Source of the DNA: Alistipes sp.
GTDB lineage: Bacteria > Bacteroidota > Bacteroidia > Bacteroidales > Rikenellaceae
Assembly (NCBI GenBank): GCA_017546725.1
Contig: JAFYRX010000027.1
Span: 16,855 to 80,854 of the forward strand
Direction: 5' to 3'
Length of the DNA stretch: 64,000 nucleotides
The translations under genes and the position numbers were made by a program. Below, piece after piece: positions 25,674 to 35,359 of the stretch. The first letter of the stretch is position 1. Each line of letters opens with the position of its first letter. The notes under the pieces were generated by a model, which searched no databases, was not told the DNA's origin, and saw nothing but the letters and a program-made list of their open reading frames with translations.

Positions 25674-28600
25674 TTATCTAATCTCCATCTTATTCTGGCC
25701 GGCGTATATCAGATTTACAGTACGTGCACTACCATTCATTGCCTGATACAAAGCGTTCAATGAACTATAAGTCGCGGTGTAGTAATTTGTAACTTTATAC
25801 GTTCTGTCTTCCTCCGTTACTTCGCCCGCTGGAACTGCATAGTAGAGTTGCACCTCATCATTCTGCCAAGAGAACTCATACTCTGGGCGCAAACGCAAAG
25901 CAAAACGAGAGACACTACCATCATTACTTACCTCAATAGAGCCGATACGGCTACCGTTGGCCACACGTGTAAACGATATAAAGGCCTTATCGGGCAATGC
26001 CACTGCCTCTGTTGCATCCTTTGGTGTATAAGTAACATTTCCTGTGATAGACGCATTCTGTACATTAAAGGTCTTTGAGTGATAAACCACCTGCTCTTCA
26101 TTTGAAGAGATTGTTATCTGTCCCTCTGTCACAATACCCTTAGTCTTAAAGGGCAAAACCTTGCGCTCGTTCTGACCCTTCGTTGCATCTTCATTTGTTC
26201 TATTTGGGAGTATTGCATCTTGTTTGATATTTCCATCTTTTGCTTTATTCTCCTCGTCAGCACGTTTTGCTTCTACTTTATATACAAAACAACCAAGTCT
26301 TGCATCGTAATAGAACTTTTGAGCAAGAACATCATTTACTCTATCCTGGTCAATTTCCAACATCGGAGCGTGGATATAAATTTCAAACGCCTGACCAAAC
26401 GGGTCAACTAATGTTCCATCCGCTGCCTTAAAGTCTGTAATATCGAATGCAACATCTATTTTCTGGTTAGGCACGTAAGTCCAAGTAACATTGGTAATCT
26501 CCTCAGATTCTGTACCTCTTGCAGATTCGTCGTGAGGAATATTGATGTTTCCAGCCTCACCACTGCCTGTTACCGTAGCCATAAAACGATATGGGTGATA
26601 GTTAGCCAACTCAAACACAAACGAACGATATACATACACATTAGAACCTTTTTCTTTGTAAATCTTACTATCATCTGTATTTTCGCCATACAAACCATTT
26701 GTAACCTCTGTAGTAAATGCAGCCTTAGAAGTTAAGTCGTTAGATGAAATACGCACCACCTCGGCACATTTAGCCTTGTTTGTTTGCATATATATAGAGA
26801 AACGGCCAAGGTCAACATTATTAATACCTGCATCTGTAAAATTAATAGTCGAAAATGCAGGTCTCTGCGTAAATGCAAAAACTCGACCTCCCGTACCCCA
26901 TAAAGTCTCATTAATAGGAGCAAACTGACAAGGGAAATGCGCATTAGTTCCAGTTGTGTAATTAGATGTCATCCAAGCATCATTACTTGTCTGTAATTGA
27001 GTTCTCACTATCGAAAATTTGTCATCCGTATAATGGTCAAGATTCTCTGAATAGAGCAAGAACTCATCATATTTACCTGCCTCAATGTTGTTAGCCCCCT
27101 CCTTCAACTGCAAATTCATCACAACTGGCGCACCCTTCTTCTGTGGCACCAGGATATAATACATCTTCTCGGCCTCGTCAGTCGCATTAGGATTAGACGC
27201 TATAGCGTTTGTCAACGAAATAGCACGCTGGGCTGATGTAAACGTAAAAATCTTTTCTGCCGTCTCAAAGTAAGGAGACTCGATTTTCAACTTATCGCTA
27301 CTACCATTTGCCTGATTTAAGATAGACTCCAGATAGATACGCTGTGTACCCTTTTGCTTAACTGTATAGACATACTTGTAGCCGATGCCGTTATCTGCTC
27401 CGTAGCGGGGGTCATCCGCACGAATTACGGGCAAGGTCTGGCCCGACTCCGAACGAACATCCAACACATTCACCGACAGCATCACCTCAAATGGCAACAA
27501 CTCGTCGGGGCAAGTCTCGGGTACACTGAACATCAACGTCACATTAGCACGGTCTGTACCATCTTGGCCATCGTACACACCATACACCTGCGTAGAAACC
27601 CATATCGGCTCGAACTTCTGCTCGCGGATGGTCACAACCTTGATTTTACGCTGCAAGTGGCCATACTTAACCAAGACAGTACCCTCCTTCTTAATATCAT
27701 TCTGACCGAGCGGATTCAGCGCCAAAGTAATAGTACCCTCACCTGAAGTTGTGTCAAAATTAAGCGCAGGACTAACGCCCACATTTGTCGCTGACACAGT
27801 ATTGCCGTCCAACCAAGAGACCTGCAGGTCTTGAGTGCTAATTCCCTTCGAGTTTGACGTATTAACATCCTCTACCTCAAATTTCAGCGTCAATACACCA
27901 CCCTCGGTCACTTCCCAAGCCGTATCGCTTGTGGGCTCAGAGAATGTACCATTTCCATTCACACGCACGACAGCGTCGGTCTGCGCAACGCGCAACAAGA
28001 AATCCTGGTCTTGCACCTCGTTTACCTCGTCAGAAATCGAGAGCCAAATATTGTTTGTCGGGGGCGCAGTCAGAGCCTCAGCAAATGTGTCCTGACCGAA
28101 ACTCAACGCACCAGTAATCTCGATTTTATAGTGGTGGTTACGCTCAATCAACACCTGCTCACCATTTGCATCGGTCAGCGTCACACGATAATATTTCTCT
28201 ACTGTCTCGCCAGGGTTTTTACCCTTGATAATCACGTTCACGGGGTCACCAGATGAGTTCTCAGTCTCGAAAACGAAGACCTCGGCAGCCTCGCTCACGT
28301 CAAAGACGTTAGTCAACTTCGAATCGTTGTGCGGCACGGTGATAAAATGCGTCTCGTGCCAATGTATATGTTGGTTAGTTAAGGTTCCATTCGGTATAGC
28401 ACCTACCGCTCCAGAATCATCCTTAGTAGCATTTGCTATCTCACCCTCCCTATCTACATAAAATTCAGGCACCCAAGCCGTATAACTTTCAGTATTTCTG
28501 TGCGCATACGTCGGGAATTTATATTCCATATGGTATGGTGCAACCGTACCAAACGCCTGCGTATTCTCCACCGCAAAACCTGTGACTTCAAAGTTACTAT

Positions 28601-29234
28601 TTGTAGAAGCCACCACCGTCACCTTGGCCTGGTTTCGCAACATAATGATAGGATTGTTCTGAGTCACCTCCTCCAGCCAGTTTTGAATTCTCTTTGAAGC
28701 TGAGTTGGGGTCATCCTGTACTCTGGCCTTGGCGTTGAAAAGCATCTGACCTTGAGCATTCACTGGCACCGCTACACGTGCCCAATAAATCATCATACCC
28801 GACGAACCCTCGAGGATTGACATTACCTCGTCCTCACTCTTGGCGCGGAACGTGTCCTCGGTAAATGTCGACATATTCTGGTTGGCCAACAAGTGCATTA
28901 CGCGAGTCGCCTGTGGCACTACGGCGTCGAAGATACCACCACTGAGTGACACCTCGTCATCACCAATCTCACCCTCGATACGTGCCGTAGCCGTCGAGAT
29001 GAAGAGGCCATTGCCGTCGAAACAGAATATCGTGATGTTCTGAATACCCTTACCGTCGGGGTCCACGGCGCGTGTATTCACCTGACGCATATCAGGCGAC
29101 TGCACACCAAAACGCAGACGCATCATCCCGTCATCGGGTTGTGGCATTTCGGTCGATATATCATCGGTTTGACACGCCACCGCAGCCATTGCCACCGCCG
29201 CGAGCATCATTATATTTTTGAGTAAACGCTTCAT
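25674..29234 (-). CDS. very large fimbrial lipoprotein, putative tip/adhesin subunit
   Basis: A 1186-residue lipoprotein (lipobox Cys21, MAAVAC) and last gene of the fimbrial operon. The N-terminal 300 residues resemble the fimbrillin fold: a Thr-Arg site at residue 55 (VNTRAV), then FCFDGNGLFISTA and FDAVVPQATRVMHLLANQN. The rest is beta-rich, probably several Ig-like domains, resembling the large DUF4906-type proteins of Bacteroidales fimbrial loci. It probably forms the tip or an adhesive shaft extension comparable in place to Mfa5. No von Willebrand or lectin motif is recognisable. Domain limits and ligand are unknown. Confidence 0.75.
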   Translation of the reverse strand: MKRLLKNIMMLAAVAMAAVACQTDDISTEMPQPDDGMMRLRFGVQSPDMRQVNTRAVDPDGKGIQNITIFCFDGNGLFISTATARIEGEIGDDEVSLSGGIFDAVVPQATRVMHLLANQNMSTFTEDTFRAKSEDEVMSILEGSSGMMIYWARVAVPVNAQGQMLFNAKARVQDDPNSASKRIQNWLEEVTQNNPIIMLRNQAKVTVVASTNSNFEVTGFAVENTQAFGTVAPYHMEYKFPTYAHRNTESYTAWVPEFYVDREGEIANATKDDSGAVGAIPNGTLTNQHIHWHETHFITVPHNDSKLTNVFDVSEAAEVFVFETENSSGDPVNVIIKGKNPGETVEKYYRVTLTDANGEQVLIERNHHYKIEITGALSFGQDTFAEALTAPPTNNIWLSISDEVNEVQDQDFLLRVAQTDAVVRVNGNGTFSEPTSDTAWEVTEGGVLTLKFEVEDVNTSNSKGISTQDLQVSWLDGNTVSATNVGVSPALNFDTTSGEGTITLALNPLGQNDIKKEGTVLVKYGHLQRKIKVVTIREQKFEPIWVSTQVYGVYDGQDGTDRANVTLMFSVPETCPDELLPFEVMLSVNVLDVRSESGQTLPVIRADDPRYGADNGIGYKYVYTVKQKGTQRIYLESILNQANGSSDKLKIESPYFETAEKIFTFTSAQRAISLTNAIASNPNATDEAEKMYYILVPQKKGAPVVMNLQLKEGANNIEAGKYDEFLLYSENLDHYTDDKFSIVRTQLQTSNDAWMTSNYTTGTNAHFPCQFAPINETLWGTGGRVFAFTQRPAFSTINFTDAGINNVDLGRFSIYMQTNKAKCAEVVRISSNDLTSKAAFTTEVTNGLYGENTDDSKIYKEKGSNVYVYRSFVFELANYHPYRFMATVTGSGEAGNINIPHDESARGTESEEITNVTWTYVPNQKIDVAFDITDFKAADGTLVDPFGQAFEIYIHAPMLEIDQDRVNDVLAQKFYYDARLGCFVYKVEAKRADEENKAKDGNIKQDAILPNRTNEDATKGQNERKVLPFKTKGIVTEGQITISSNEEQVVYHSKTFNVQNASITGNVTYTPKDATEAVALPDKAFISFTRVANGSRIGSIEVSNDGSVSRFALRLRPEYEFSWQNDEVQLYYAVPAGEVTEEDRTYKVTNYYTATYSSLNALYQAMNGSARTVNLIYAGQNKMEIR

Positions 29235-29294
29235 ATCTATTCTTAGGTTTTATTCTAAAATCTAATTATTTTTTGCCCATTAGTCATTAGGAGT

Positions 29295-32200
29295 TTAGTC
29301 ATCATACGCATCTCGCACACAACGCACAGCAACGAAACTTGAGCCATTAGAAACAGTTTCAAGACCCGAAGCACTAAAATATTGAGTTGCATTAAGCACC
29401 TTGTCAATTGCATCTGACTTCGATTGCAGATTAATCAAAATTTGAATCTCTGCAGCCGTAGGAAGACGCCAGTTATGATACTCTGTACCGTCATATGCAA
29501 CCTCCACATAATTCTTACAATGGTCTCGAGCAATCGCAAATCTTTCAGTTGTATTATCCGCTACACTTTGAAGCGATGTATCAAAGTAACCCAACTGAGA
29601 TGCCGTCATAAATGATGGTGAAACCAATTTTGCATTATCCGCAGAGCCCTCTGTTACTCCTCTTTCTGGGTCAGTTGTTGGCAGGTTAGTATCAGGGTCA
29701 ATAAGTAGAGGTCGACCAATAGTGTATACAGAAGAAGATGTTGTTACCTGAATATGATACATACGGGAATTGCTACCTCCTCCAGTTGCACGCCCTCCAA
29801 TAGTCGCTTGAGATGCCGTGCTATTCTCTGACCAAGAATAATAACGTTGGTCAAAACTTGTATTGCTACTGAAATTACCATCATTAACATCATCATTAAC
29901 CTTAGAATTCCAAAAACCATCTCCCTCAGTAGTATAATATGTGTATGTCTTAGATGTTTTATTATAACTTATACCTACATAACGGCTATCACCTTTTTGT
30001 AAAAAAGAGGTCGGATTAGGATTCGCTGGGTCTGCACAGAAATCATCACGATACGAAAACCAACCTACCACATTTTGCACAAAGATAGTAGGATATTGCT
30101 CAACTCGGAAAACCTCTTGCAGTCCCTCCTCATTGGTAACCAAAAACTCCAAATAACGAACTGTATTGTGGTGAGTTTCAGGAATAGTATAAGCAGCCTC
30201 TATATCATCTACCTTCTGCTGATAAATTGCATACAGTCTATTATACTCATCCATAGCATCATTGTAAGCCTGCATCTGTTCTCTGTATTTTTGATGTTCA
30301 GGATTGTTAACAGAGGCATTATAAGCATCTAACTGTTCTTTATATGTTATCTTCCAGTCTTCGTATTGCTTAACAAAACTTACATCATCGCCACATTCGC
30401 CTATATATGTCCAAACTGTTACATCATCTCCATCTGCCTGACTTTGAGTATCCTTTATCACATTATTATGATTATTCGGGATGTCGTTTTGTTTATACGT
30501 ATTTCGTGAACGAGCCGTATCCTTCGCTTTACCTTCGCTATATTCAAATTTACCTGTCTCTGAATTATAACTATATTTAATAAAGGTCACTTCACGTTCA
30601 TAGTTCAAATAATATTTATTACCACTAGCCTGAGTCGGCGGCTCTGTATATTTCCAAACCCCCACGTCTGTTCTTTGGGGGTTATCTTGTGGCAGGAATG
30701 ATTCTGGAGTTCGCTCTTCAGGTGCTACATCAATAAAACCATCTGGCACTTCGGTAGGAAGAGTAACTGTTGGATACTCGGGTTTCTCACTCTCGATTTT
30801 AGCAAGTGCCGCATTCTTAGAGGCCTCATCAGGACCAATAGGAGATGTAATAGTGATATTACCACTCAACTTACCTGCCTCGGCTGTAGCCTTAATCACA
30901 GTTTCGAGAGATGAAACACTAAATTCACTTGCACTCAATTTTGTTTTACTACTATACTTATTCTCATAGTAAGCAGAATAACCATCAGCACCTACTTCAA
31001 AATTACCGTTTTCATCTCTTTCAACTTTCACAAATTCACCATCCGCATTCTGAGTATAGACATCAGCCAGCACTATCGATGTAATAGGCGATGAAGATGA
31101 GAAAATCAACTGCTCGCTATCGACGTTGGTGTTATACATAGTCACCAAGTCGGTGTTGAGTTTCAAATACTTAGGCTGAGTAGTATTATCACCAACCTGG
31201 ATTTCGACCTCATCCCAGGGGCGAGTATCGTAGTCGATATCGTTGAGTTCGATAGCCTCGCTCTTGCTCTCGGCACCAACGGCGTTGATAGTGATATTTA
31301 CCACATAGCAAGTATTGCGCTCGAACACCTTATCCGCGCTCAGCGGCACCTTATACCAGTTACCAGGACGCATTGTCTCCTTGCCATCGCCGTTTGGCGT
31401 GTTCAAATCCTTGTTTGCATCCCAATACATAGGCAAGCAGAGCAAAAGGCTCGGCTCAAAGTTCAATGTAGGTTTATTCTCCCAATTATGAGCATAGGCG
31501 TAGCCTATAATCTGAATCTTCACGTCACCCTTGCCATTATTGGCATCAACAGAGCCAACATTATCTTTCCAGGTAAAGGTCGGGTAACTAACTCCCTGGG
31601 GCACATTTGCCTCCTTTTGAGGAAGTACAATCGGATCGGTCTCAATAAGAGTATTGTTATCGGCAAGAAGTGCCTCAGCATCAGCCAAAACGGGTGTCTC
31701 GGTAGGAAGGTTGTAGAACACATACTCGGCAGAGCCCTCGCTAACATCCTTATTCAAAAGATAGCGCTCAAACTGAACTGACGCACCCTGCTTGATATTA
31801 ACAACAATCTTAGCAGCAGCACGCTTGAACTCAGCCACGAGGCTGGTATTATTAGTCGTAACGCCATCATTAAGCACAACAGCCTTGCTAGTACTGCCCG
31901 ACGTAGTAGCCACAGCATCCATCATAAATGTCTGCGGAGCATCGGCTTTAGGCTCCGTTGTACCGCTAAGATGGAGCAGAGTCTTTTTGGTAGTCGTAAC
32001 CTCCTGCGTTACTTCATTGGTGTTATTAACTATTGTAAACGCCTCGTGCACAAGAGTCTTCAACTCGCCAAGAGTCTTTAGAACGTATTCTGTATTACTG
32101 CCCTCGACCTTTTCATCGAGTTTCTGGACAATCGCCGCAGGAGCATTGGCCACAAGGTAAACATTATACTCCTTATTGGCAGTAAACGAACTACGCTCCG

Positions 32201-32513
32201 CACCCAATGTAAGTGTTCCATTACCATCTTCGGCACCAGAATTGTTCAGCGCACCATTTGTCGATGTGTACGTCTGACGATATGCAATATTATCTGTAGC
32301 AGGGTCCACAACGAAGACATCGATACGTGTAATCTTACGCTCGGCCTCTTCGTCGGCAACAGTAGCACGTGTCACAACGTGGGGGTCAAGCGTAGTCTTG
32401 ATGACAATTTTATCTTGATTAGCGCTCGGGATATCCATATCGTCGGTACGCGTACACGCCCAACCCGAAATAAACAATAAGCCACAAGCGATATATGGAA
32501 TAAACCTTCTCAT
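29295..32513 (-). CDS. large fimbrial lipoprotein with C-terminal DUF1566/FISUMP-like domain
   Basis: A 1072-residue lipoprotein (Cys20, SGWAC). An N-terminal fimbrillin-like region has a Thr-Arg site at residue 49 (VVTRAT) and ITRIDVFVVDP...YNVYLVANAP. The middle has a Tyr/Gln/Glu-rich helical stretch at about 735-800, likely a coiled coil. The last 110 residues contain NWRLPTAAEI and end FVAVRCVRD, the signature of DUF1566/FISUMP-type carbohydrate- or surface-associated domains. The combination suggests an adhesin exposed at the fimbrial tip. The gap to the next gene is 60 bases. Confidence 0.75.
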   Translation of the reverse strand: MRRFIPYIACGLLFISGWACTRTDDMDIPSANQDKIVIKTTLDPHVVTRATVADEEAERKITRIDVFVVDPATDNIAYRQTYTSTNGALNNSGAEDGNGTLTLGAERSSFTANKEYNVYLVANAPAAIVQKLDEKVEGSNTEYVLKTLGELKTLVHEAFTIVNNTNEVTQEVTTTKKTLLHLSGTTEPKADAPQTFMMDAVATTSGSTSKAVVLNDGVTTNNTSLVAEFKRAAAKIVVNIKQGASVQFERYLLNKDVSEGSAEYVFYNLPTETPVLADAEALLADNNTLIETDPIVLPQKEANVPQGVSYPTFTWKDNVGSVDANNGKGDVKIQIIGYAYAHNWENKPTLNFEPSLLLCLPMYWDANKDLNTPNGDGKETMRPGNWYKVPLSADKVFERNTCYVVNITINAVGAESKSEAIELNDIDYDTRPWDEVEIQVGDNTTQPKYLKLNTDLVTMYNTNVDSEQLIFSSSSPITSIVLADVYTQNADGEFVKVERDENGNFEVGADGYSAYYENKYSSKTKLSASEFSVSSLETVIKATAEAGKLSGNITITSPIGPDEASKNAALAKIESEKPEYPTVTLPTEVPDGFIDVAPEERTPESFLPQDNPQRTDVGVWKYTEPPTQASGNKYYLNYEREVTFIKYSYNSETGKFEYSEGKAKDTARSRNTYKQNDIPNNHNNVIKDTQSQADGDDVTVWTYIGECGDDVSFVKQYEDWKITYKEQLDAYNASVNNPEHQKYREQMQAYNDAMDEYNRLYAIYQQKVDDIEAAYTIPETHHNTVRYLEFLVTNEEGLQEVFRVEQYPTIFVQNVVGWFSYRDDFCADPANPNPTSFLQKGDSRYVGISYNKTSKTYTYYTTEGDGFWNSKVNDDVNDGNFSSNTSFDQRYYSWSENSTASQATIGGRATGGGSNSRMYHIQVTTSSSVYTIGRPLLIDPDTNLPTTDPERGVTEGSADNAKLVSPSFMTASQLGYFDTSLQSVADNTTERFAIARDHCKNYVEVAYDGTEYHNWRLPTAAEIQILINLQSKSDAIDKVLNATQYFSASGLETVSNGSSFVAVRCVRDAYDD

Positions 32514-32540
32514 TGTGTTTTAAGGTGTTATATGGTTTTT

Positions 32541-34238
32541 CTAATTAGTTTGGTCGTTCTGAGTAATTTTAAGCAAGAATGTCGATGATTGATTTCCTGC
32601 CCAATAATATGTATCATCACCTGAACCTTGATTGATAAACAAGAAGTCTGTAGCACCCTCATCCCACTTCGGCGCATAGGTGATACCTAACGACACCTCG
32701 TTATTCGCGGTGTTAGTAATATCCATAGGCTCCAATGCGATAACCTTAATGGCGTACCATCGATTTGCATCGGCCGCGATAGGAGGCAACGATTGCTCTG
32801 CAGCCAATGTGAAAGTTCCGTTGTCATTTTCGTTAACCTTGTAAACAGCAAGGCTAAATCTCACACCCTTGGTCAATGTAGGCTGCCAAGTGAGGCCCTC
32901 GGGACCCGTCATCTTGAAATAGCCCACAAATGCACCCTCTTCTGTACCATTGGTGTAACGCATCGTAGGCGCTGCTGTTGGCGCAGCATTATTTTGTGGT
33001 GCTGGCATAATATTGGTATTAATCGGCGCATCAAATGCCAAATTCCAAGTCTTGTCCACCCAATCGGCCACCGTGTACGACACATTGATTTGACCATCGG
33101 CCTGCACTGTAGCATTAATCTGATAGTCGTGGTTACGCACCACAGCAGGGAGTGCAACGTGCTTTGTGAAAGTCGGTGCTTCTTTACCATCGCTATCCTC
33201 GCCAATCTTGTAACTTACGCTCAAGTAGTAGCCTTTGCCTGAAACAGTACCCTTCGCGAACGTCGTACCACTCTGCGTACACACCTCGGATGTCTCATAT
33301 ATTACTGCCGAACCCACAAAGCCATAGGTCGTAGCACCTTCCGCAGGCTTAACCGCCGTTACCGAAACAGTGTTAGTTCCTGTAACTTCGGCATCACCAG
33401 TTGCACGCAAGTAACGCTCCTGAGCGCTTGTCGCATATGTTGGAATCGCCGAGTCAAACCACGTCGGTGTCGGATTTTTATCATTCAAATCGTCTGTATC
33501 TTTCAGATTTTCAGACGATAAACTCGACAAAACCAAACCATTGGTAGGCATTGCAGCACTCACTAACTTCGCGTCAGTAACTGTCAGGTCAAAATTGCTG
33601 GCCTTTACCATCGACAACGATGCCTTTGCTACCGCACGATAAACGGGCATCGTAACTTTTGCGCAATTATATTTACTATCAGTAAGCGTGTGAGTATTTT
33701 TTTTATTTACACTAAATGTTGTCCAATGCGATACGGGCATAGCATCGGGGTCCTCACCCTTAGCAGAGCCAATATGCTTTGCCCAATATGCTGTACCCGA
33801 AGCATCAAACACAGCGCTCTTCAAATCGGCCCACTCTGTGCTTCCGTTCAATGTCTTATTGATTGTTCCAAATTGGCCTTTGTTTACTATAGCCACCAGA
33901 ACATAATCCTGTCCCCCGTCACCGCACATCGGCAACTCCACGTGGATATTGACCGACTGGTATGTATTAAGGCCTGTCACCGTACGCCAACCTGCAGCAG
34001 TAGCGTCTGCTTCCGGCTCAGTTTTAATAGTACCATCACTGTTCAACTCGCACTTAAACGCCCAGACCATCACATCTTCGATTTTGTCACCCTGAGCCTG
34101 CGAATTTGCGGTGCGAGTCGTGAACGAGACGTCCAAATATGCTGTCTCTACTTCGTAACTCTCCTCTTTGATGCAAGAGGTAAGGAGTGCGGCGGTGCAA
34201 ATGACAGCGGCCAGAACTGCAAGTCTAAATTTTTTCAT
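32541..34238 (-). CDS. minor fimbrillin-like lipoprotein
   Basis: A 565-residue lipoprotein (lipobox Cys22, LLTSC) with a Thr-Arg processing-like site at residue 42 (FTTRTA). Fimbrillin-type sequence follows: VMVWAFKCE, YVLVAIVNKG, and an inner repeat of beta-sandwich character ending with VRNHDYQINATV and a C-terminal extra domain of about 150 residues. It is probably a shaft or adaptor subunit between anchor and tip proteins. It lies 15 bases after the FimB-like gene. Confidence 0.78.
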   Translation of the reverse strand: MKKFRLAVLAAVICTAALLTSCIKEESYEVETAYLDVSFTTRTANSQAQGDKIEDVMVWAFKCELNSDGTIKTEPEADATAAGWRTVTGLNTYQSVNIHVELPMCGDGGQDYVLVAIVNKGQFGTINKTLNGSTEWADLKSAVFDASGTAYWAKHIGSAKGEDPDAMPVSHWTTFSVNKKNTHTLTDSKYNCAKVTMPVYRAVAKASLSMVKASNFDLTVTDAKLVSAAMPTNGLVLSSLSSENLKDTDDLNDKNPTPTWFDSAIPTYATSAQERYLRATGDAEVTGTNTVSVTAVKPAEGATTYGFVGSAVIYETSEVCTQSGTTFAKGTVSGKGYYLSVSYKIGEDSDGKEAPTFTKHVALPAVVRNHDYQINATVQADGQINVSYTVADWVDKTWNLAFDAPINTNIMPAPQNNAAPTAAPTMRYTNGTEEGAFVGYFKMTGPEGLTWQPTLTKGVRFSLAVYKVNENDNGTFTLAAEQSLPPIAADANRWYAIKVIALEPMDITNTANNEVSLGITYAPKWDEGATDFLFINQGSGDDTYYWAGNQSSTFLLKITQNDQTN

Positions 34239-34253
34239 CGTCGTATCCTTAAA

Positions 34254-35162
34254 TTAGTTGTTACCATAATCTGGCGTTACGTCATGAATCATCCAATCGG
34301 GGATAGTCACCGTAACGCCTATATTCTTGAATTCCACTACAATGGGAATAAGTACTTCCTGTTTTGTCACATCAATCTGCGGGAACTTCTCCAAGAAATC
34401 CTTCAACATCAATGTGTGCACAACCTCCTGCGTAGCCTTATCCACCAACTCAAACTCTACGTCAGAGTCCTTCGCGTGGCGCATAATGTTAAAGTATCCC
34501 TCGTGATTGCCATTCTTAATCACAAGTTCGGGGTTGTACATAATCTTATCGCCGTGCGCACGATTCTCGAAATCGGTCTGCGGCAATAGGTTCTTTACTC
34601 TTAGTTCGAGCAACGATACGGCGCGTGTCGATTGAGCCTCGGCAGCGGCATCAACGTATCCCTTGACGGTGTACGATACCTTGAGGTGCGATGAACGGAA
34701 CGGCACCTCATCCTTGTACCAATAGTCCTCGGGGATTACAATCTTCTTTGAGCCCAGATACAACGAGTCGTTACCCTCGACTACGCCTTTGCCGGCGTTG
34801 GGGTGACGGAATATTATCTGGCTGAAATTACGTGACGAAGTATTCTCCACCACAGTCTTATCATACTGATTACCTACGCCGATTACGCGATACTCGCCCG
34901 GACAAAGGTTCAGTTTCGTACCCTGAAATGCTCTCAGTTCGTTCTGCTCGATGCGTTTTGTTTGCACAACGCGGTTGTCTGCATCGAAAACATACAGGCT
35001 TACGGATGTGATATGCTGTGGAAATATGTCGTAATCGACATCGCCCTCGTAATAGAAGGTGAGAGTACATCTCTCGCAATCGCTCATATCTTCCTTGATG
35101 CAACTCGCGAGCAGAACGAGAGAGGCAAGCGGCATACATAAGTATAGAAGCAGTTTTTTCAT
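34254..35162 (-). CDS. FimB/Mfa2 family fimbrial anchor lipoprotein
   Basis: A 302-residue lipoprotein (Cys21, LLASC) with the family-typical CIKEDMSDCERC start, SVSLYVFDADNRVV, GEYRVIGVGN and a Tyr-rich middle. FimB/Mfa2 proteins anchor fimbriae in the outer membrane and limit their length. As expected for an anchor it lacks the early Thr-Arg site seen in the other subunits. The ATG at 35162 starts the signal peptide; the in-frame ATG at 35186 would add eight hydrophilic residues. A terminator-like hairpin separates it from the major subunit gene. Confidence 0.88.
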   Translation of the reverse strand: MKKLLLYLCMPLASLVLLASCIKEDMSDCERCTLTFYYEGDVDYDIFPQHITSVSLYVFDADNRVVQTKRIEQNELRAFQGTKLNLCPGEYRVIGVGNQYDKTVVENTSSRNFSQIIFRHPNAGKGVVEGNDSLYLGSKKIVIPEDYWYKDEVPFRSSHLKVSYTVKGYVDAAAEAQSTRAVSLLELRVKNLLPQTDFENRAHGDKIMYNPELVIKNGNHEGYFNIMRHAKDSDVEFELVDKATQEVVHTLMLKDFLEKFPQIDVTKQEVLIPIVVEFKNIGVTVTIPDWMIHDVTPDYGNN

Positions 35163-35295
35163 CTTATTCTTTTTTTGGGCGCACATACGCGCCTGGTTTT
35201 TTGCTTATTGTTGTCGTGTCCTCTCGGAGTGGGACCCCCTCATATGAGGCCTAAAGCCTCTTGATTCCGAAGCCGAAGCCTCGTGATTAAAAACA

Positions 35296-35322
35296 GTCCT
35301 CCCCTCCCACCGAGGGGAGGAC
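35296..35322 (-). terminator. intercistronic terminator/attenuator after the major fimbrillin gene
   Basis: Perfect 11-base-pair stem GTCCTCCCCTC / GAGGGGAGGAC (35296-35306, 35312-35322). Read on the minus strand it is followed by TGTTTTTAA, so it acts on transcripts leaving the fimbrillin gene. Since the anchor and tip genes continue in the same direction, it probably lets only part of the transcripts continue. Confidence 0.75.
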
Positions 35323-35359
35323 CAATGGTTTATTTCGCTAATTTGATGTTAGCAAAGGA

